A stretch of DNA of 64,000 nt from Durio zibethinus (GCF_002303985.1 NW_019167860.1:14857403-14921402); one strand, 5' to 3'; shown: positions 46,901 to 59,959, numbered from the stretch's first letter. Numbers and translations: made by a program. Notes: a model not told the origin generated them from the letters alone.

Positions 46901-49900
46901 GTTTAGCTTTAAACCTCTTAATTTTTCCTTTAAAATCTTTTTTGGTTTTATACACCCACTTACAGCCAATGGATTTACATATTTTTGGTAGTTTAACAAG
47001 CTCTCAGACACCATTTTGAGTCATAAATTCATCTCATCCTTCATTACATCAATCCATACATTAGACTATAGACTTAAAAATTATTTCACCATAAGTTACA
47101 AGTTTAACTATATGATTGATATGATAGTCACTCTCTCCAAGATAAATTACATAATCATTAGAGATAGTAGATCTTCTTTATTTGATAGATCTCTTTAGAA
47201 GTATTTCAATATCATTTTCTTAAACTTTCAATACATTAACAAGAATGAAATCAATATGAGGAGAGCTTGTATCTAGTTGCTCTCGATCTTCTCTTTCTAT
47301 GGCCATTGACACAATATATCACGTGTTCTAAGTAAAGAAATAGAGACTTGTCTAACAAGTTTATTGTTATTCACAGTCTCTACCATACCTTTTTCAGCAA
47401 CATCTAGCTTAAGAAACTTTGCCACTTGTGACTCTACAATCTTAGTTCCATGTGTAGGACAATAAAATCTATATCTTTTAGGATGGTTTAGATACCATAT
47501 GAAAAAGCAACAAGTACTCCTAGGTTCAGTCTTTCTTTCAAAATGGTTATAGATTTTAATTTCCAAATGACATCCCTAAACTTGAAAGTGGTTCAAGCTG
47601 GGTTTTCTATCAGTTCACAATTCAAAAGATGCTTTAAGAACATATTTACTAAGTACTATATTAAGTATATACAAGGCTACTTTAATAGCTTCATCCCAAA
47701 AAGATTTAAGAAGATTAGTCCTACTCATTATACTCCTTATCATATCCTTAAGGTTGTGATTCCACCTTTCGATCACACCATTTTGTTTAGGACTACCAAG
47801 CACAGTATATTATTGGGCAATAATCCCACATTCTTATAAGTACTTGGCAACACGATCCCAAGTGCTATTTAATTTTACCATGTCTGCCATAATACTCACC
47901 TCTGTGGTCAAACTTAACAACTTTGATGACTTTTCCTAATTATTTTTTTACCTCAGTCGTAAAAATTTTGAATTTATCAACAATATCAGATTTTTCACTA
48001 AACAAGTGAAGATACCCATAGTGAGAATAGTCATTAATAAAAGTAACAAAATATTTGTTACCGTACAAATTAGATGCAAGAGGTCTACTAATATCAGTAT
48101 ATATAATTTTTAAAAGGTCAAAATTACGAGTTGCCCTTTTCTTCTTAGTTTAGTTAGTTTACCTCTTATGCAATCAATACAAGTGTCTACTTTTTTAAAA
48201 TCAAGAGATGGTAAAGTATCATATTTTATCAATCTTTAAACTCTTTCATTGGAAATGTAACCTAATCTTTTATACCACAAGTAAGAGTTTTCTTTGATCA
48301 AAGATCTTTTATACACTATCTTTTCAATATTATTGCAACTATATTCATTATTGAAGGCCAAACATAGTTTATATAAATTATCAACAAGCAATTCATTATT
48401 GAAGGCCAAACATAGTTTATATAAATTATCAACAAGTTTAAATTCACCAACAACATTTGAATTTAAAAACAAGTTAACTTTTTCATTTTCAATGTCAAAG
48501 TAGTAACCACGTTTGTCCAAAACAAAAACTGAAATCAAGTTTCTCCTAAATAAAGGTACATAAAAAACATTTTCCAAAATAAATTGAAAACTAGAATCCA
48601 AATTTAAACCTATTGTTCTTACATAATTAACATTTACTTTAGCATTGTTTCAAACTTTAAGTTTGGCATCTTTCTTACTTAACTTCTATTTGCTTTTGAA
48701 CCATTGCAAGGTAACAATAACATGAATAGTTGCATCACTATCAAGCCACCACGAATTTGATGGGGTACTAACAAAGTAGGATTTAAAACAAATGAGAGCT
48801 AGTGAATTACCTTCTTATTTATTTTTTTCTCTAACCAAGGCTTATATTTGGGGCATTCATGTTTCATATGACCTTTAGTCTTGTAGGAAAAACACTTGAC
48901 ATCTTTTTTAATGATAGTTGTAGGACCTCATACCCTTTTAGTTTGACCACTACCTTGTCCCTTGTTATCTTAAACTTTCTTACGAGCATTAAGAACAAAT
49001 CTTCAAGGTTTCCTATAATTTTTTTGATAATTATGTTTGAAGTAAAGAGTAAGATAGCACTCTAACTCTTTTCTTTCTTGAGTTTTTCTTTCTCAAAAAC
49101 ATATTTTGAGATAAGATCATTAACACTCCAAACATTATTCAAAGCATTATAAGTAGTTTTGATTTGGGTGAATTCAATAGGTAATGAATTAAGGGCATGG
49201 TGAACAATGATGGGAAGTCAATTTGGTTTGAATGTGAACTATTCTCATAATGAAATCTTTAAAACCCCTTGCACTGTCATATCTCATACTTGTAAGCTCA
49301 CTCATAAGGTTTCTAGTTTCAAACGTACTAGATTTTTTATATCTATTACCTACAGCATTGTAGAGATCCCCGGTAATTTTAGATTTTCGAAACCACTCAA
49401 AAGGTGTTCAGAGATAAACCTTTTAATAGCATACAAACACAAGCAATTTGCCCTTTCTTATTTGGTAAAAAGTCCTTTTGTTTGGCAATACTTTCATCGA
49501 TAAGATCAACAGGCTTTGAAAAATGCAAGGCTATGTCTATCCCACTCATAAACAAAGCAAAGTTCATATCTTTATTCCATCTCTTATAATTAGACCCATT
49601 AAGTACTTCGATAGTGACTTGATTGTTATTGAGAGTAAGTCATGTTTAAGACAAAATGCAACATTAGTCAATGGGCAATATCATAAGTTGTATAGCAACG
49701 ATTCATGATGTGTTAACAATTATTGAAAGGTCTAGTGCATCATCATAAACTTTCCTTTAGACAAAGAATGCAACATGTGATTAGAAACTTTTTACGTAAA
49801 GCTAATATAAGAATGTCTTAGTTTTCAAAAAACCTTGCCCCTTTAAGCAGATAGATTTTTTAGACCATACAACCTCAACTATGATGCTTTATGTTCTAAA

Positions 49901-52900
49901 ACAAATTACCTTACACATTAACCCCCTTTGGATAGGTAAATACATAAGATGATTTAATAATCATCTCATAACCTTAGAATGATAAAATATTTTATTAATT
50001 TCAATAAGTAAGCCACTTTGACAACCGAGCACTTATATCAATTAATGAAAAATTTTTCAAGCCAGGAAATTTTATTAATTGCCCAAAATTTTTAGTTTGC
50101 ATATTCAACTTTAATGTATGCAATATACCATTCTAGCTGAGATACTAAATGTAAATGTATCTCATTAGGTCCTAGAAACAATGTATATTGTATTTAAATT
50201 TGGGTCTTAAACTTAATTTAAAACTATTTTTAATTACTAATTGATTATGCACATAAAGTTCAACCCAAGAGTACATAAATATTAAGGCCTAACTAGGGAG
50301 AGTACCTATTACCATTAGACTCCCAGCATACCTAAATATTTTATCATAAAATAAAATAAATAAAATCACATGCATAATGTGTAGTAATTACTGAACAAAG
50401 CATGAATATTAAACAATAAATATTTCATGCAATTTAAAAATTCTAAAAAAATCATAGAAAAATTAGAAATAAAATTCTAAGCATTAAAAAAAAATCGAAG
50501 CAAAAATGACCACGCCTAGATAGCAAGATTGGTATTCTTCTTCCTCCAGTCGAGTTAACCTGACCTGATTGGATAGGTTTTCTAACCTGTTCAAATCTAT
50601 TGACAGTTTTTAGTCATTTTCAATGTGTTTTCATGGTGTTTTCAACAAATTGTAGTGTCCAAAATTCAATTAAGGTGATTTTCTATCAAACCCATGCAAA
50701 AATTGCATAAAAAAACAACATAATCAGGATAACTTTGAGAAAATTTTGGATTCTACATACCCATATACAATCCATTTTTTTTTAAAATTTGGTTATCTAC
50801 ATCAATATTTTATGAAATTAAACATTTTGATTCAAGTTTATAACATATTATAAACATTACCTAAAGATCAATTCCAGATTAAACACATAAAATATTAATA
50901 TTATAATTAAAACAATATTTTTAATCAAAATTGTAATTGAAAAATTTGAACCCTGATTTCTCTTTCCATTCAAAGAATTAAAAAACAATCCTTAAGTGGT
51001 TTTAATTTTTTTTTAGAAAGGAACAAAAGCCCTTAACCAATTTTTGAAAATAATGATTGGAATTAAAAAAATTATGACAACAACTTATTCGCTTCAAACA
51101 AGCTGTTCACCAAGAAATCAATTAAATTAATATGAAATTAGTTAATTTCACACAATCATGCTCTGATACCAAATATAAGCATTAATTCAAAATCACTGTG
51201 TGAAAATTAAAACACCATTCCTAAATTGACGAGATAAGGCGTACTTATTTGGGTAGTCATTATGAAATTGCAGAAACAAAATAATCCTTGAAGTGACTAT
51301 GGTTTTCTTCTTTACTCTTCTCTCGTTAGTGGTTTTTCAATTGATAGTTACCAAATCTAAGAAGTAAAGAGGGATCTTAACCTTATTAATTAACCATAGT
51401 AACCTCCCCATCAAAGTCTTATCGAGCCCAAGGCCTATCAATTGCCATACCACACCGACCCAGTAAGATACGTAAAGCCCACACTTAGGGGATCATATTA
51501 AATTAATTAGACTCTCATACTTATTTCGTATTAGAATTAAATCCATCAGCTGATTTTATTAAATCAAAATCACTACTTAGCAGTAACCCACTTATGAAAA
51601 ATTCTAAGATTTTAACCCCTAAAGTCAGTTTGTAACAGATTGATATTCTATCACCTTAGTATAGAAAATAATTAAAGAAATTAATAAATTGATATATAAT
51701 TATATATATACATAAGTAAAGCCAGCAAAATCGCGATGGTAGCCGAAATAGTAACTAAATTGAGAAGGGGCCGAGTTTTACATTAAAGAATATAAATATT
51801 ATCAAAAATTTTGAAGGGACCATGAACCTGCATATTCCCCCATTTTCGCTTTTGTATATATAGTTATTAAATAAATATCATGTGATAAAGGAATATGAAT
51901 TCGTCTATAAAATTAAAAGATTATATTACCTTATTATAAAAAGAAATCCATGATTTAGGATATTTCAACAGAAAAAAAAAGGAAGAGAATTATGCAAAAT
52001 TAAAAGAATAAAGGTTGCCTGAGTCTACCTTCTTAAGGAGAAACTCAGTATCGTCGGCCCTTGTCTCGTAACTCTTTTGACCACTTATGATTTCAAGTAC
52101 AACAATTCCATAGCTATAGACATCAGTTTTTTCTGATAATTGTCCTTGGATAGCATACTCCGGTGATGTGTATCCCCTAATTAATTATAAGCGGTTACTT
52201 AATTGTCTATCTCGTTAGCCAAGATGAGCAAACAACAATAATAATATATACTATTATGATAGAAAATATTGAAATTGAGAAGGAAAATCATGCTTGTAAT
52301 TACAAAATGGAACGAAAAAAAAATCTAAGTTGAGAGTGAAATCATAAATAACAAAAATAATTTCAGTTGTGTGTTTTTTTTTAATATAATATGATACAAT
52401 CGTATGATTCTTTTTTAATTAGCAAAAGCCATCTATATAAATAGAACATTTTTGTATAATATTTTCTCAAGCAAATAAATACATAAATTTTTTTCTAACA
52501 TTTTTAATTTTCTACACTCCTTTTTTGCTCATAACGACTGGCCATAGCAGAATTAAGGTTTTGGCTGAGATTGAAGCTGCAATTAAAAAAAAAAAAAAAC
52601 TTACAGTGTTCCAGCAAATTTGGTGCTCAAATGACTTTTATCTTCAGGTAAAAGTCTTGCTAAACCAAAATCGGCTATTTTAGGTTGGAAATCGTCGTCA
52701 AGAAGGATATTACTAGACTTTATATCACGATGAATGATGCATACATGGAATTCTTCGTGCAGATATGTAAGGCCTCTGGCAGTGCCTAGAATTATATCAT
52801 ATCTCTGTTTCCAATTTAGAGACCCTTTTCTTTCGCCTGTTTCCATCCAGTGAAAAGATACGATCCATCACAAATTGAAACACCAAAAGCAATTGAACTA

Positions 52901-54081
52901 ATAACCAATGCAGAAAAAATAAAATATACATAGGAAAATTTCACTCCTAGCAATTATAAACTAACAAACTGTACAAATATAGATTTTAGTTATATTGGAT
53001 CCATGAATGTTGACATGACTATTTATTTGTTGGCTTACAAGCTAGAACTGATATACGATGATTAAGATTTATGTAATAATTTTTTCGAGTCAAATGTTTT
53101 GATTAAATTTGTTAATTTTAAATATGATCTATTAACATGATAAATAAAAAATAAAAACGATAAGATTTAAAAATTAAGTAAAAATCATATATGAAGTTGG
53201 GTAAAAACAAAAAAAAAATATCATGTTTAACGTGTAAATATAAATTATGATACAATGATTTTTATATTTTATACATATTTAGTACGAAATAAACAAATAT
53301 AAATATATAAATTATAATATCTATTTATTATTATCTAAAAGATGACATGAGAGGGATAAAAAAGGGTTACCAAATAAGAATTTATCAAGGCTACTATTTG
53401 CCATGTACTCGTAGACAAGAAGAAGTTCGGGTCCTTTGCTACAGCATCCAAGAAGACGAACGAGATTTCTGTGATGAACATTGCTAATCAGCTTAACCTC
53501 ACTTTCAAAATCTAACTTCGCTCTTCGGGATTGCATTATGGCTAGTTTCTTGATTGCAACTATTTTCCCATTCTTTAAAACGCCCTGGTCACATTAATAC
53601 AAGAAAATCATTAATAAGCCACCAAATTCAACAAATTTATGATGCCATATTAACTATATCTGATATTAAAATACTAAGCTTTTAATTCTAATAATTAAAG
53701 ATTAATCATTGACAACCTTAAGTAAAAAAAAATAAATTTAACTCCATAATTGCAAGAACAAGAAATATCTTTCTTTACATAGAAGGAAATCTAAGATTAG
53801 TCATATGTTTATTTAATTGTTATATTAATTTATTAATTTTTAAAAAAATAATTTTATAAGACATGTGACAATATTTTTATTTTGTTTGTAAAGTTAAAAA
53901 ATTCTAAGATAGAAATATTTCATAAAATTGTTTGCTTGTTTTCTTATATATACCTTGTACACATCACCAAAACCACCTTCTCCTAATTTATTTTCTTCGC
54001 TGAAGTTTTTTTTAGCAGTACTCAAATCTTTGTATTTGTAGTTTATTGGGCCTTGCAACTCCGTTGCGCCTAATATGTCAC
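43976..54081 (-). CDS. CRK2-like cysteine-rich receptor-like kinase, kinase exons only
   Basis: Five exons with GT-AG introns join in frame without a stop: 54081-53954, 53584-53371, 52836-52605, 52176-52029, 44290-43976 (1037 nt). The kinase has the Gly loop LGEGGFGDVYK, VAIKK lysine, HRDIKSSN catalytic loop, ADFGLARL and TSPEYA (SPE in place of APE). The tail is Ser/Thr-rich (TSTSTASSASNATASIS) and ends at TAG. The exon pattern and phrases such as ATELQGP and VHHRNLVRLLGCCSKG are those of CRK2/CRK42-type kinases, plasma-membrane receptors with DUF26 ectodomains. No DUF26, signal peptide or transmembrane exon lies between 54082 and the gypsy LTR at 55518, so the 5' half is deleted or displaced beyond the right edge. 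The last intron, normally short, is about 7.7 kb because copia element E3 lies in it. Confidence 0.85.
44399..44839 (-). repeat. 3' LTR of copia element E3
   Basis: Begins TGTAAGTACTAACC and ends GCTAACA on the plus strand. It aligns throughout with 51174-51609, including AGTGGTTT and the TTTTATTAAATCAAAATCAC block near the end, with many substitutions. Confidence 0.9.
45500..46980 (-). pseudogene. E3 reverse transcriptase and RNase H remnant
   Basis: In mixed minus-strand frames: GCKWVYKTK near 46960, HEMDIKTAFL near 46770, YGLKQASRYWY near 46630, and LILYVNDIC near 46520-46499, where the catalytic YVDD has become YVND. RNase H follows with HWVTTNRVMRFL, YSDFTGCQ and DNKSVVLFSKN, then HLKIKYLKVRD near 45690. 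This is the standard Ty1/copia RT-RH order. Many stops. Confidence 0.82.
47297..48000 (-). pseudogene. E3 integrase remnant
   Basis: The 62-codon frame 47803-47615 has GSPKQNGVIERWNHNLKDMI and FWDEAIKVALYILN, the copia integrase core around the catalytic Glu. Pieces before it (KVVKFDHRGEYY near 47900) give the preceding Asp region. The frame 47566-47297 (HPKRYRFYCPTHGTKIVES) is the integrase C-terminal part. The pieces are in different frames. Confidence 0.82.
48236..48601 (-). pseudogene. E3 GAG-pre-integrase domain remnant
   Basis: Open frame of 121 codons with VFYVPLFRRNLISV, matching the LNNVLYVPDLKKNLISV-type motif of copia, and LWYKRLGYISNERV, matching the LWH.RLGH....R pre-integrase motif (the second His is Tyr). 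It contains an in-frame duplication of about 19 residues (LVDNLYKLCLAFNNE twice), a recent internal tandem repeat of 57 bp at about 48347-48461. Confidence 0.82.
48860..49690 (-). pseudogene. E3 gag remnant with damaged zinc knuckle
   Basis: Minus-strand pieces: LNGSNYKRWNKDM near 49590, FSKPVDLIDESIAKQ near 49500, then further gag, and CFSYKTKGHMKHEC near 48895-48850. The last is a CCHC zinc knuckle in which the second Cys is Tyr. Typical of copia gag (UBN2 family). Several stops and shifts. Confidence 0.75.
51160..51171 (-). other. Primer-binding site of E3 (initiator Met tRNA)
   Basis: The minus strand reads TGGTATCAGAGC, the usual plant copia primer site complementary to tRNA-iMet, two bases from the 5' LTR end. 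Confidence 0.93.
51174..51609 (-). repeat. 5' LTR of copia element E3
   Basis: Aligned with 44399-44839. Its outer dinucleotides have mutated (TA in place of TG at 51174, GA in place of CA at 51609), but the 5-bp target duplication TTTTA follows at 51610-51614. Confidence 0.9.
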
Positions 54082-55517
54082 CTGTTACACATGAAAGCAA
54101 TTAGAAAATATATAGGCAGAGGACGCTCATGCGTTATTGCGATATTATGGTGAAATTAGTGGAAGAAATTTTTTTTACATATTTATTAAATAATTTAATT
54201 CAATATAACACAATAAAAATTTATTTTTTATTGGATAAGAATTTAAATATCATCAAATCAAATTATTAGATATCCTATGATACCACACTTTTTAGGGTTA
54301 AAGGTAATATTTTTATTTCATAATTTAAATGACTTATAAAAAGTGATAAAATTAAAAAAAAAAGAAAAGGAGAGTGATGATTAGAGAAAAACATAAAAGT
54401 TTCACTTTCTTGCAATAGTGTTAATTAGAAAGTTGAAACTTAAAGAAAAAAAATTAAAAATCAAAAATCAAAAATCAAAAGTAAAAAATCAAACATCAAA
54501 AGTTAGAAGTCAAAGAAATAATAAAAGAAAAAAAAAAACTATGCAAGATTAATTAAACTTAACATATTTTTATATAAAAAGTATACATAAAAAATACATA
54601 AATATACAAGATAAAAATAAAAAATGAAAAGATAAATTGTCTTTTTTAAAGAGTAACAAATACAAAAAATTTTTGTTTCACTAAAAAATCCATTTAGATC
54701 CACAATTGGATGTGGTGTTATGCGGTTGGCACCTCCAATCACATTGGTAATCTATTTAGATCACCTCATTGTGATGCAAAAAAACTGTTTTCACCGTGTT
54801 GTTGCCTCAATTTTTGATTGGAGCTCGAAGATGTAGTGAAAAGTTTAAATCTTTCACCACACCCTTTCTTTCTATTGCACCAAAGGTTCCACATTGTTTT
54901 TTTTTCTTTTTTTTTTTTTTTCATTTTTGCCCTCATAGCAATAGTGTAGGGACAAAAATGCTTATAATACTTAGCATTTTTTATTTTTTTATTTAGCAAT
55001 TTTTAAATAAATTTTTTAATTTAATAAATAAAGATTTTGTATAATTATAAGATAAACTAATTAATAAATAATTAGGAGTGAATAAATAATTTTAGTAATT
55101 TTTAATTATTTATTAACTTTAAAAATATTAAATAATTTAAATTTTTATTATATACAAACTTTAGTCTAATTTCTTTTTTTTAATAGTCATTTCTTTACCC
55201 ACTATACTTTATCTTACTATCTTTGTTGGATTTGCATCTAAACACATATCCTATAATTGATTTTAATATTACTGTTACAGTACTTAATCTTACCACTATA
55301 ATAACTAATCTGTTCATCATGTTATTTTTAATCTCATTGAAACAAATCCCATTACATATCCAAATAGATCTTAAATCATTACGGGGATAGAGATGTGGAT
55401 AAATTTAAAATATTCGTTGGATATAGGTACTATAATATATATGATATAAAAAATTAGAATAAAAATAAAGAATGCTTTACCCTTTTAGAACTTACCCATT
55501 GACATTCCTAATCAATT
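54082..55517. other. Gap between receptor-kinase exon and gypsy element E2
   Basis: AT-rich. It contains poly-purine runs and iterated AAAAATCAAA near 54440-54500. No signal peptide, DUF26 or transmembrane exon was recognised. The minus frame 54999-54766 and its plus-strand shadow are low-complexity and unconvincing. Confidence 0.6.
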
Positions 55518-55883
55518 TGTTTGTGCCGAGCTCCAATGTAAAGATATTCTTGAAATAATAGAAAATGGAAATAATACAATCAGACGTAAAAGCAGGAAGT
55601 GTTCTCTATATTTGCACTCTGATGCGCAAGTTAAAAATCAAAATAAAGAAGGTAAAAAAAAGAGAAAGGAAAATATTGTTTAGATGCTTATATTTATAGA
55701 TAAGAGGTAGTGAGTCAATGACGGACAATAATGTGTGGTCGAGTTAATGTGACATTGAGTGTGATAGACTGACTTGACATGTCAGGTCAGCACAAATGTC
55801 CACAATACCCTTGATTATCTGATAAGGACCTCTAATAAAAAAAAAAAGCTATTATGCCCTTTAGACCACTAAATATCCCAACA
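55518..55883 (-). repeat. 3' LTR of gypsy element E2
   Basis: Plus start TGTTTGTGCCGAGCTCC and end ATCCCAACA, matching both ends of the E1 LTRs; internal GATGCTTATATTTATAG corresponds to their TATA region. Confidence 0.82.
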
Positions 55884-55898
55884 TTTTGTCCCCTCACC
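55884..55898 (-). other. Polypurine tract of E2
   Basis: The minus strand reads GGTGAGGGGACAAAA directly before the LTR start TGTTGGG, a well-preserved primer for plus-strand synthesis. Confidence 0.75.
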
Positions 55899-56626
55899 AT
55901 GTAGTCTGAATGTTAGACTGTTGGGCATGCTGTTAGTTCATTTCGTATAGATCGACTAACTTAAAGGGGGCCACAAGAGATTTGATCTCCTATGGCCCAG
56001 GTCGGCGCAGAGGTATACATCAAGAGACAATTGGTCTTTTTCTAAGGCTTGAGGGAAGTGGTGTGAGCCAACCTTGCACGAGTTCGATCTTGCGTGTGTG
56101 CTTTAAGTTAAGTGTATGGCTAAATTGAAGGTTATCGACGTGTTATTTATCCGGGATGATCTAAGATTAGGATAGGAGCTAGTTTAGTTGATGTGGGACT
56201 TAGACATTTTTTTAAAAGTTTGTATTTGAGTCATTGTTTTAAATTTTAATGATGAATCAGCCATTGGTTCACTAGGTTGGCTCAACCCAAAGAATTGTTT
56301 GGTTTAATTGATCTGACTGGGTTTGGCGGTTGAGGTCATATTAAATGAGGAGAAAAGTAGTTTGAGTGGTAAAATTCAAAACGGGGAAGGTGAAAAAATG
56401 TCTTCGAACAATGCTCTAACATGTGTCACAATCTGGGCCACTTATCTAATTTAAGGCGCGACTATATAAAAGGCTCTTAGAGCCTTCACTTTCCACCTTT
56501 TCTATTTTTTTGGTTTCCATCTAATTTAAATTTTTTGACTTCAAAAGCTTTTTCTCTTTTCGACCTTATTGTTCTTTTTTTTTTCTTTGCTTTCTTTATT
56601 TTTTTTTTGTACATTCTTTCTTCAAT

Positions 56627-59157
56627 ATGTCTTCTAGTTTTTATTTTGGGGAGGCCAGAAGTTTTAAGGTCAAGCCTAAAGGGGTCAGCTTTTGTAAGAC
56701 AATAATGACCTAGTCCCACCCATTATCGGAGGTTGAGACTATCACAAGAGCACTTACTATCTCAACCCCATGTTCAAGGAAGGGCAATGACAGAAGAGTA
56801 TGTGCTCAAATAGATTTTGATTCGAAAAATCCACCTCATTTTCTTATCTCTCAAGTTGGTCCATCTTTTATGGTTTACTTTTCTTCTTATTTGGTTACTC
56901 CCCCTTCTGGGGTCTAGTCTCATCATTTTTTTATTCTTTTGCTTTTTCACCTATATATGCCCTTGCTATTTCTTCTATTCCTCTTTAATCAACTCTTGTT
57001 GACATCATCTCTTCCTCTCAAGAGTCTTATATTCTTTTTTCTTCCTTCAAGATTGTGGTGCTCTCAGCCACTACTCCATCTTGGAACTTTACTTTTGCTC
57101 ATAAGACTAAGTTTTTTAATGATGAAGACTCTAAAATGAGAAGGGTTTTAAGGAGGAGCAGGAAGAGGAGAGTGCCCCTAATAAGGAAGATGGTGACAAT
57201 AAGGGGAGTTCCTCGAGGTAGGACAAGTTGGTCGAGGTTTCTGTACATATTCTCTAAGACCTTGGTATAACCTTCAAAATTTTGATGAGGGAACTGAAAA
57301 GTAAGGCCAATCTTGAAAACTATCTTAATATGTGTTCAGCATAGGGGTATAGCATATTACTATCAAACTCTTCATATCAGTTCACTTATAAACTAGAGCC
57401 ATATTGGCTCTACATATATTGGGATTCGTTCATGGCCAGCCTAAAGTTTTCACTTCATTCTTTATTTATTTTAATTTTTAATTATTATAATTTAACTATC
57501 ACTCAACTCACCTCTAACTCTATATGATACATAGTAGGTTTTATCATTCTTTGCCAACATTTAGATATTTTTTCTGATATTTTTTTACTAAAAAAATTAT
57601 TTTCTATTAAAAAACATCATAATGAAAGGAGGTGGTATTATGTTACAGCTCGACCCAATAAGAAATTGTTCACTAATTGCTCGAGCTCCATAAAAATTAA
57701 AAGTTAGTCTTCCTCTGCCTTTAAAAATAAAAACAAAATAAATATGATGAGATCGAAATTGAGGCCAAGGTCAAGGTCGAGGCCTGAGAAATAATAAATG
57801 AGCCCGACCAATTTGTAAATGTGCCTATTGTTCTCTCTGTCTTAGATCTATCAGATCAAGACAAAATAATGGCAAACACCTATAGGAGGTAGCTCGTCAT
57901 AGATGCCCATGAGCTGATGATATCTCCCGAAGTAATAAATGAGACAAAGTGTTAGGGTAAGTGTGAGGTAGCCTCGTAAGATCTTTCTTTCATTTGACTT
58001 TTTATCTAATAAATCTTATCTTGATTTTGTAAAAATGTCTTTTTTTGAAAAAGACTTTAATTTTTCCGTTTTTCAACATAAGCCCAAGCCCAAGAAAGCC
58101 TAGAGCAAAAAGATCCAGCTCAAAACCCCCTTTTACAAGGGAAATAATATTATCAATCACCATAATGGGTAAGCAATTGAGCTCAGCTGAGCACTCCCTC
58201 GCCAGCAAAACACACAAGGCCATAGCTCAACGAGAGTTTCCTCCACAGCTTTCATTACAAAAAGTCAATGACCAAGGCCTCCTCCTTTACCTTGAAAAAT
58301 CCAAAGACTGAGGTACTAAGGCTCAACTCAAAAAAGGTTTGTATGAGGTTGAAGTACATTTCAACTGATGACCTCTTCGAGAACTCTGATATGGCCAGAA
58401 GGTTTTGTAAAGTCATGGTTCGTCTTAGCAATAAGTGTTGTTTAACTTCAGCTCAGTCCATCATTTTTTATTTTTTATTTTACAAAGTTTGAGTTCATTT
58501 CATGCAATCTTTCAAATACTCTCCCCTGCACTTGTAGACAACACTACTTAAGCTCTTATCACGTATATCTAGCTATAGCCTATCCGCTCAAGGTCAAAAA
58601 AAATATGACCATCCTGAGTGAATAGCACCAAAAAAACTTAGACGCCTTAGACAATGTGAGGTTCAGCCTCAACGTATCTTACAAAAAAGAGGTCAAGTAA
58701 AGAAAAAATATTGATGAGCTAATGGCAAGCTAGAGAGCATTCATATCAAGAAGGCTTCAGTAGAGTTAATAAGGGAATAGGCCGAGTTGAAACTTGGTAA
58801 TGCTCAAGCTGAGATAGACAGGTTGAGGTCTAAGTTAGAGGTTAAGAAAAAAAAAAAAGAGCTAAAAAAAAAGCCAATGAAGAGTTCAAAACCTTCAATA
58901 AATTCCTCAAGCTCTAAGTGGAGTTGTTTAGGAAAAACAGGATTAGTGTTTTCGAATTGGCAAAAGATTAGGTGCAATTCAAATTTACTGATCTTAACTT
59001 TGATTTTTTTGCTATTGACCTAAACAATATAAGATCAAACCCTCTTTCAAAACTTTTTCACGAGGAAGAGGGTGAGGGAGATGATGATGCATCGGATGCT
59101 AATCTCAAGGTTGCCTTAGAGGCTAAGGTTGATAAGGGTGCAGTTGAAGAGGAATAA
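56627..59157 (+). pseudogene. Antisense ORF of gypsy element E2, decayed and probably spliced
   Basis: Plus-strand, opposite to E2's pol. The part nearest the LTR starts with ATG at 56627 (MSSSFYFGEARSFKVKPKG). A middle part near 57615-57710 (RRWYYVTARPNKKLFTNCSS) matches E1 near 9640. The final part, about 58760-59157, has AELKLGNAQAEIDRLRSKLE, then after a shift in an A-run ELFRKNRISVFELAKD, QFKFTDLNFDFFAIDLNNIR and an acidic tail ending at TAA. It matches E1 10700-11000 block by block. The long non-coding intervals suggest introns. TAG at the QFKF block is in place of a probable CAG. Role unknown; likely coiled-coil. Confidence 0.68.
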
Positions 59158-59959
59158 GCCAATATTACTGCTGCTATTACTAAAGATGTTAGTGCCACTA
59201 TTACTATTGCTAATGCTTAGCTCTTTTTCTTTTTTATTAACTTTTGTAGACTTTTTATGAATTTTTTGTTAAAGTATAAGGTCGGGTTTTTATTGTGACC
59301 TTAAAAAAAATCACTATAATAAATTTTTGTCAATAACAATTATTTTTTTACTGACTTAAGATTACTAATAGAAAACTTATAACATTTTGTTCCAGAGTTT
59401 TAGTTTAGTTTTATTAAGTTTGAATTTGCCAAGTATAAGCTCGAATAGCCACATACAAGATGACCTCACAACTTAAAATTCGCTCAAACAGTGACTCTTA
59501 AGCTTAAATTCTCTAAGATAATTGATTTAATTAGAATAATTAAATATTATGAATTTCAGCCCTGTTAAGTAAGCTTAGAATTAGGTCAGAATTCATTAGG
59601 TTGCACAATTTAAAGACTGAAATGGCCTAACTTTGAGGTTGAATACATCAGGTCAGAAACATTATTCTTAGGCTGATCAATGAATGAGATCATCATAATT
59701 TTTACTTGCTTTTTGGATTACAAGTATAAGCTTATTTTAATCTGAGCTATTGATAATATACTTTTAAATTATTCACATTTCATGTCCTTGATAGGAATTT
59801 ACCTTTCATATCTTGTAATCTATAAGTCGCGTCATGGATGACCACCTTAACTTTATATAGTCCTTTCCAGGTCGAAGCTAACTTGCTATCTCGATCATCA
59901 ATTCCTGAGGCTTCAACCTTCTTAATTATTAGGTCACCCTTCTTAATGTTTTTATGTCA

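Larger units (their letters stand above)
44399..51609 (-). mobile_element. Ty1/copia retrotransposon E3 in the last intron of the receptor kinase
   Basis: Complete structure with two LTRs (44399-44839, 51174-51609), target duplication TTTTA at 44394-44398 and 51610-51614, an initiator-tRNA-Met primer site, and minus-strand gag, integrase, RT and RNase H in copia order (integrase before RT). All coding domains are decayed. It is in the same orientation as the host gene. The length is 7.2 kb. Confidence 0.93.

Noticed and set aside
54766..54999. 77-codon minus ORF with poly-Lys as a possible missing kinase exon
   Set aside because: Lysine run comes from a poly-T tract; no transmembrane or DUF26 features.
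56939..57139. 66-codon hydrophobic plus ORF in E2
   Set aside because: Leu/Phe richness follows T-rich DNA; its frame is not kept in E1.
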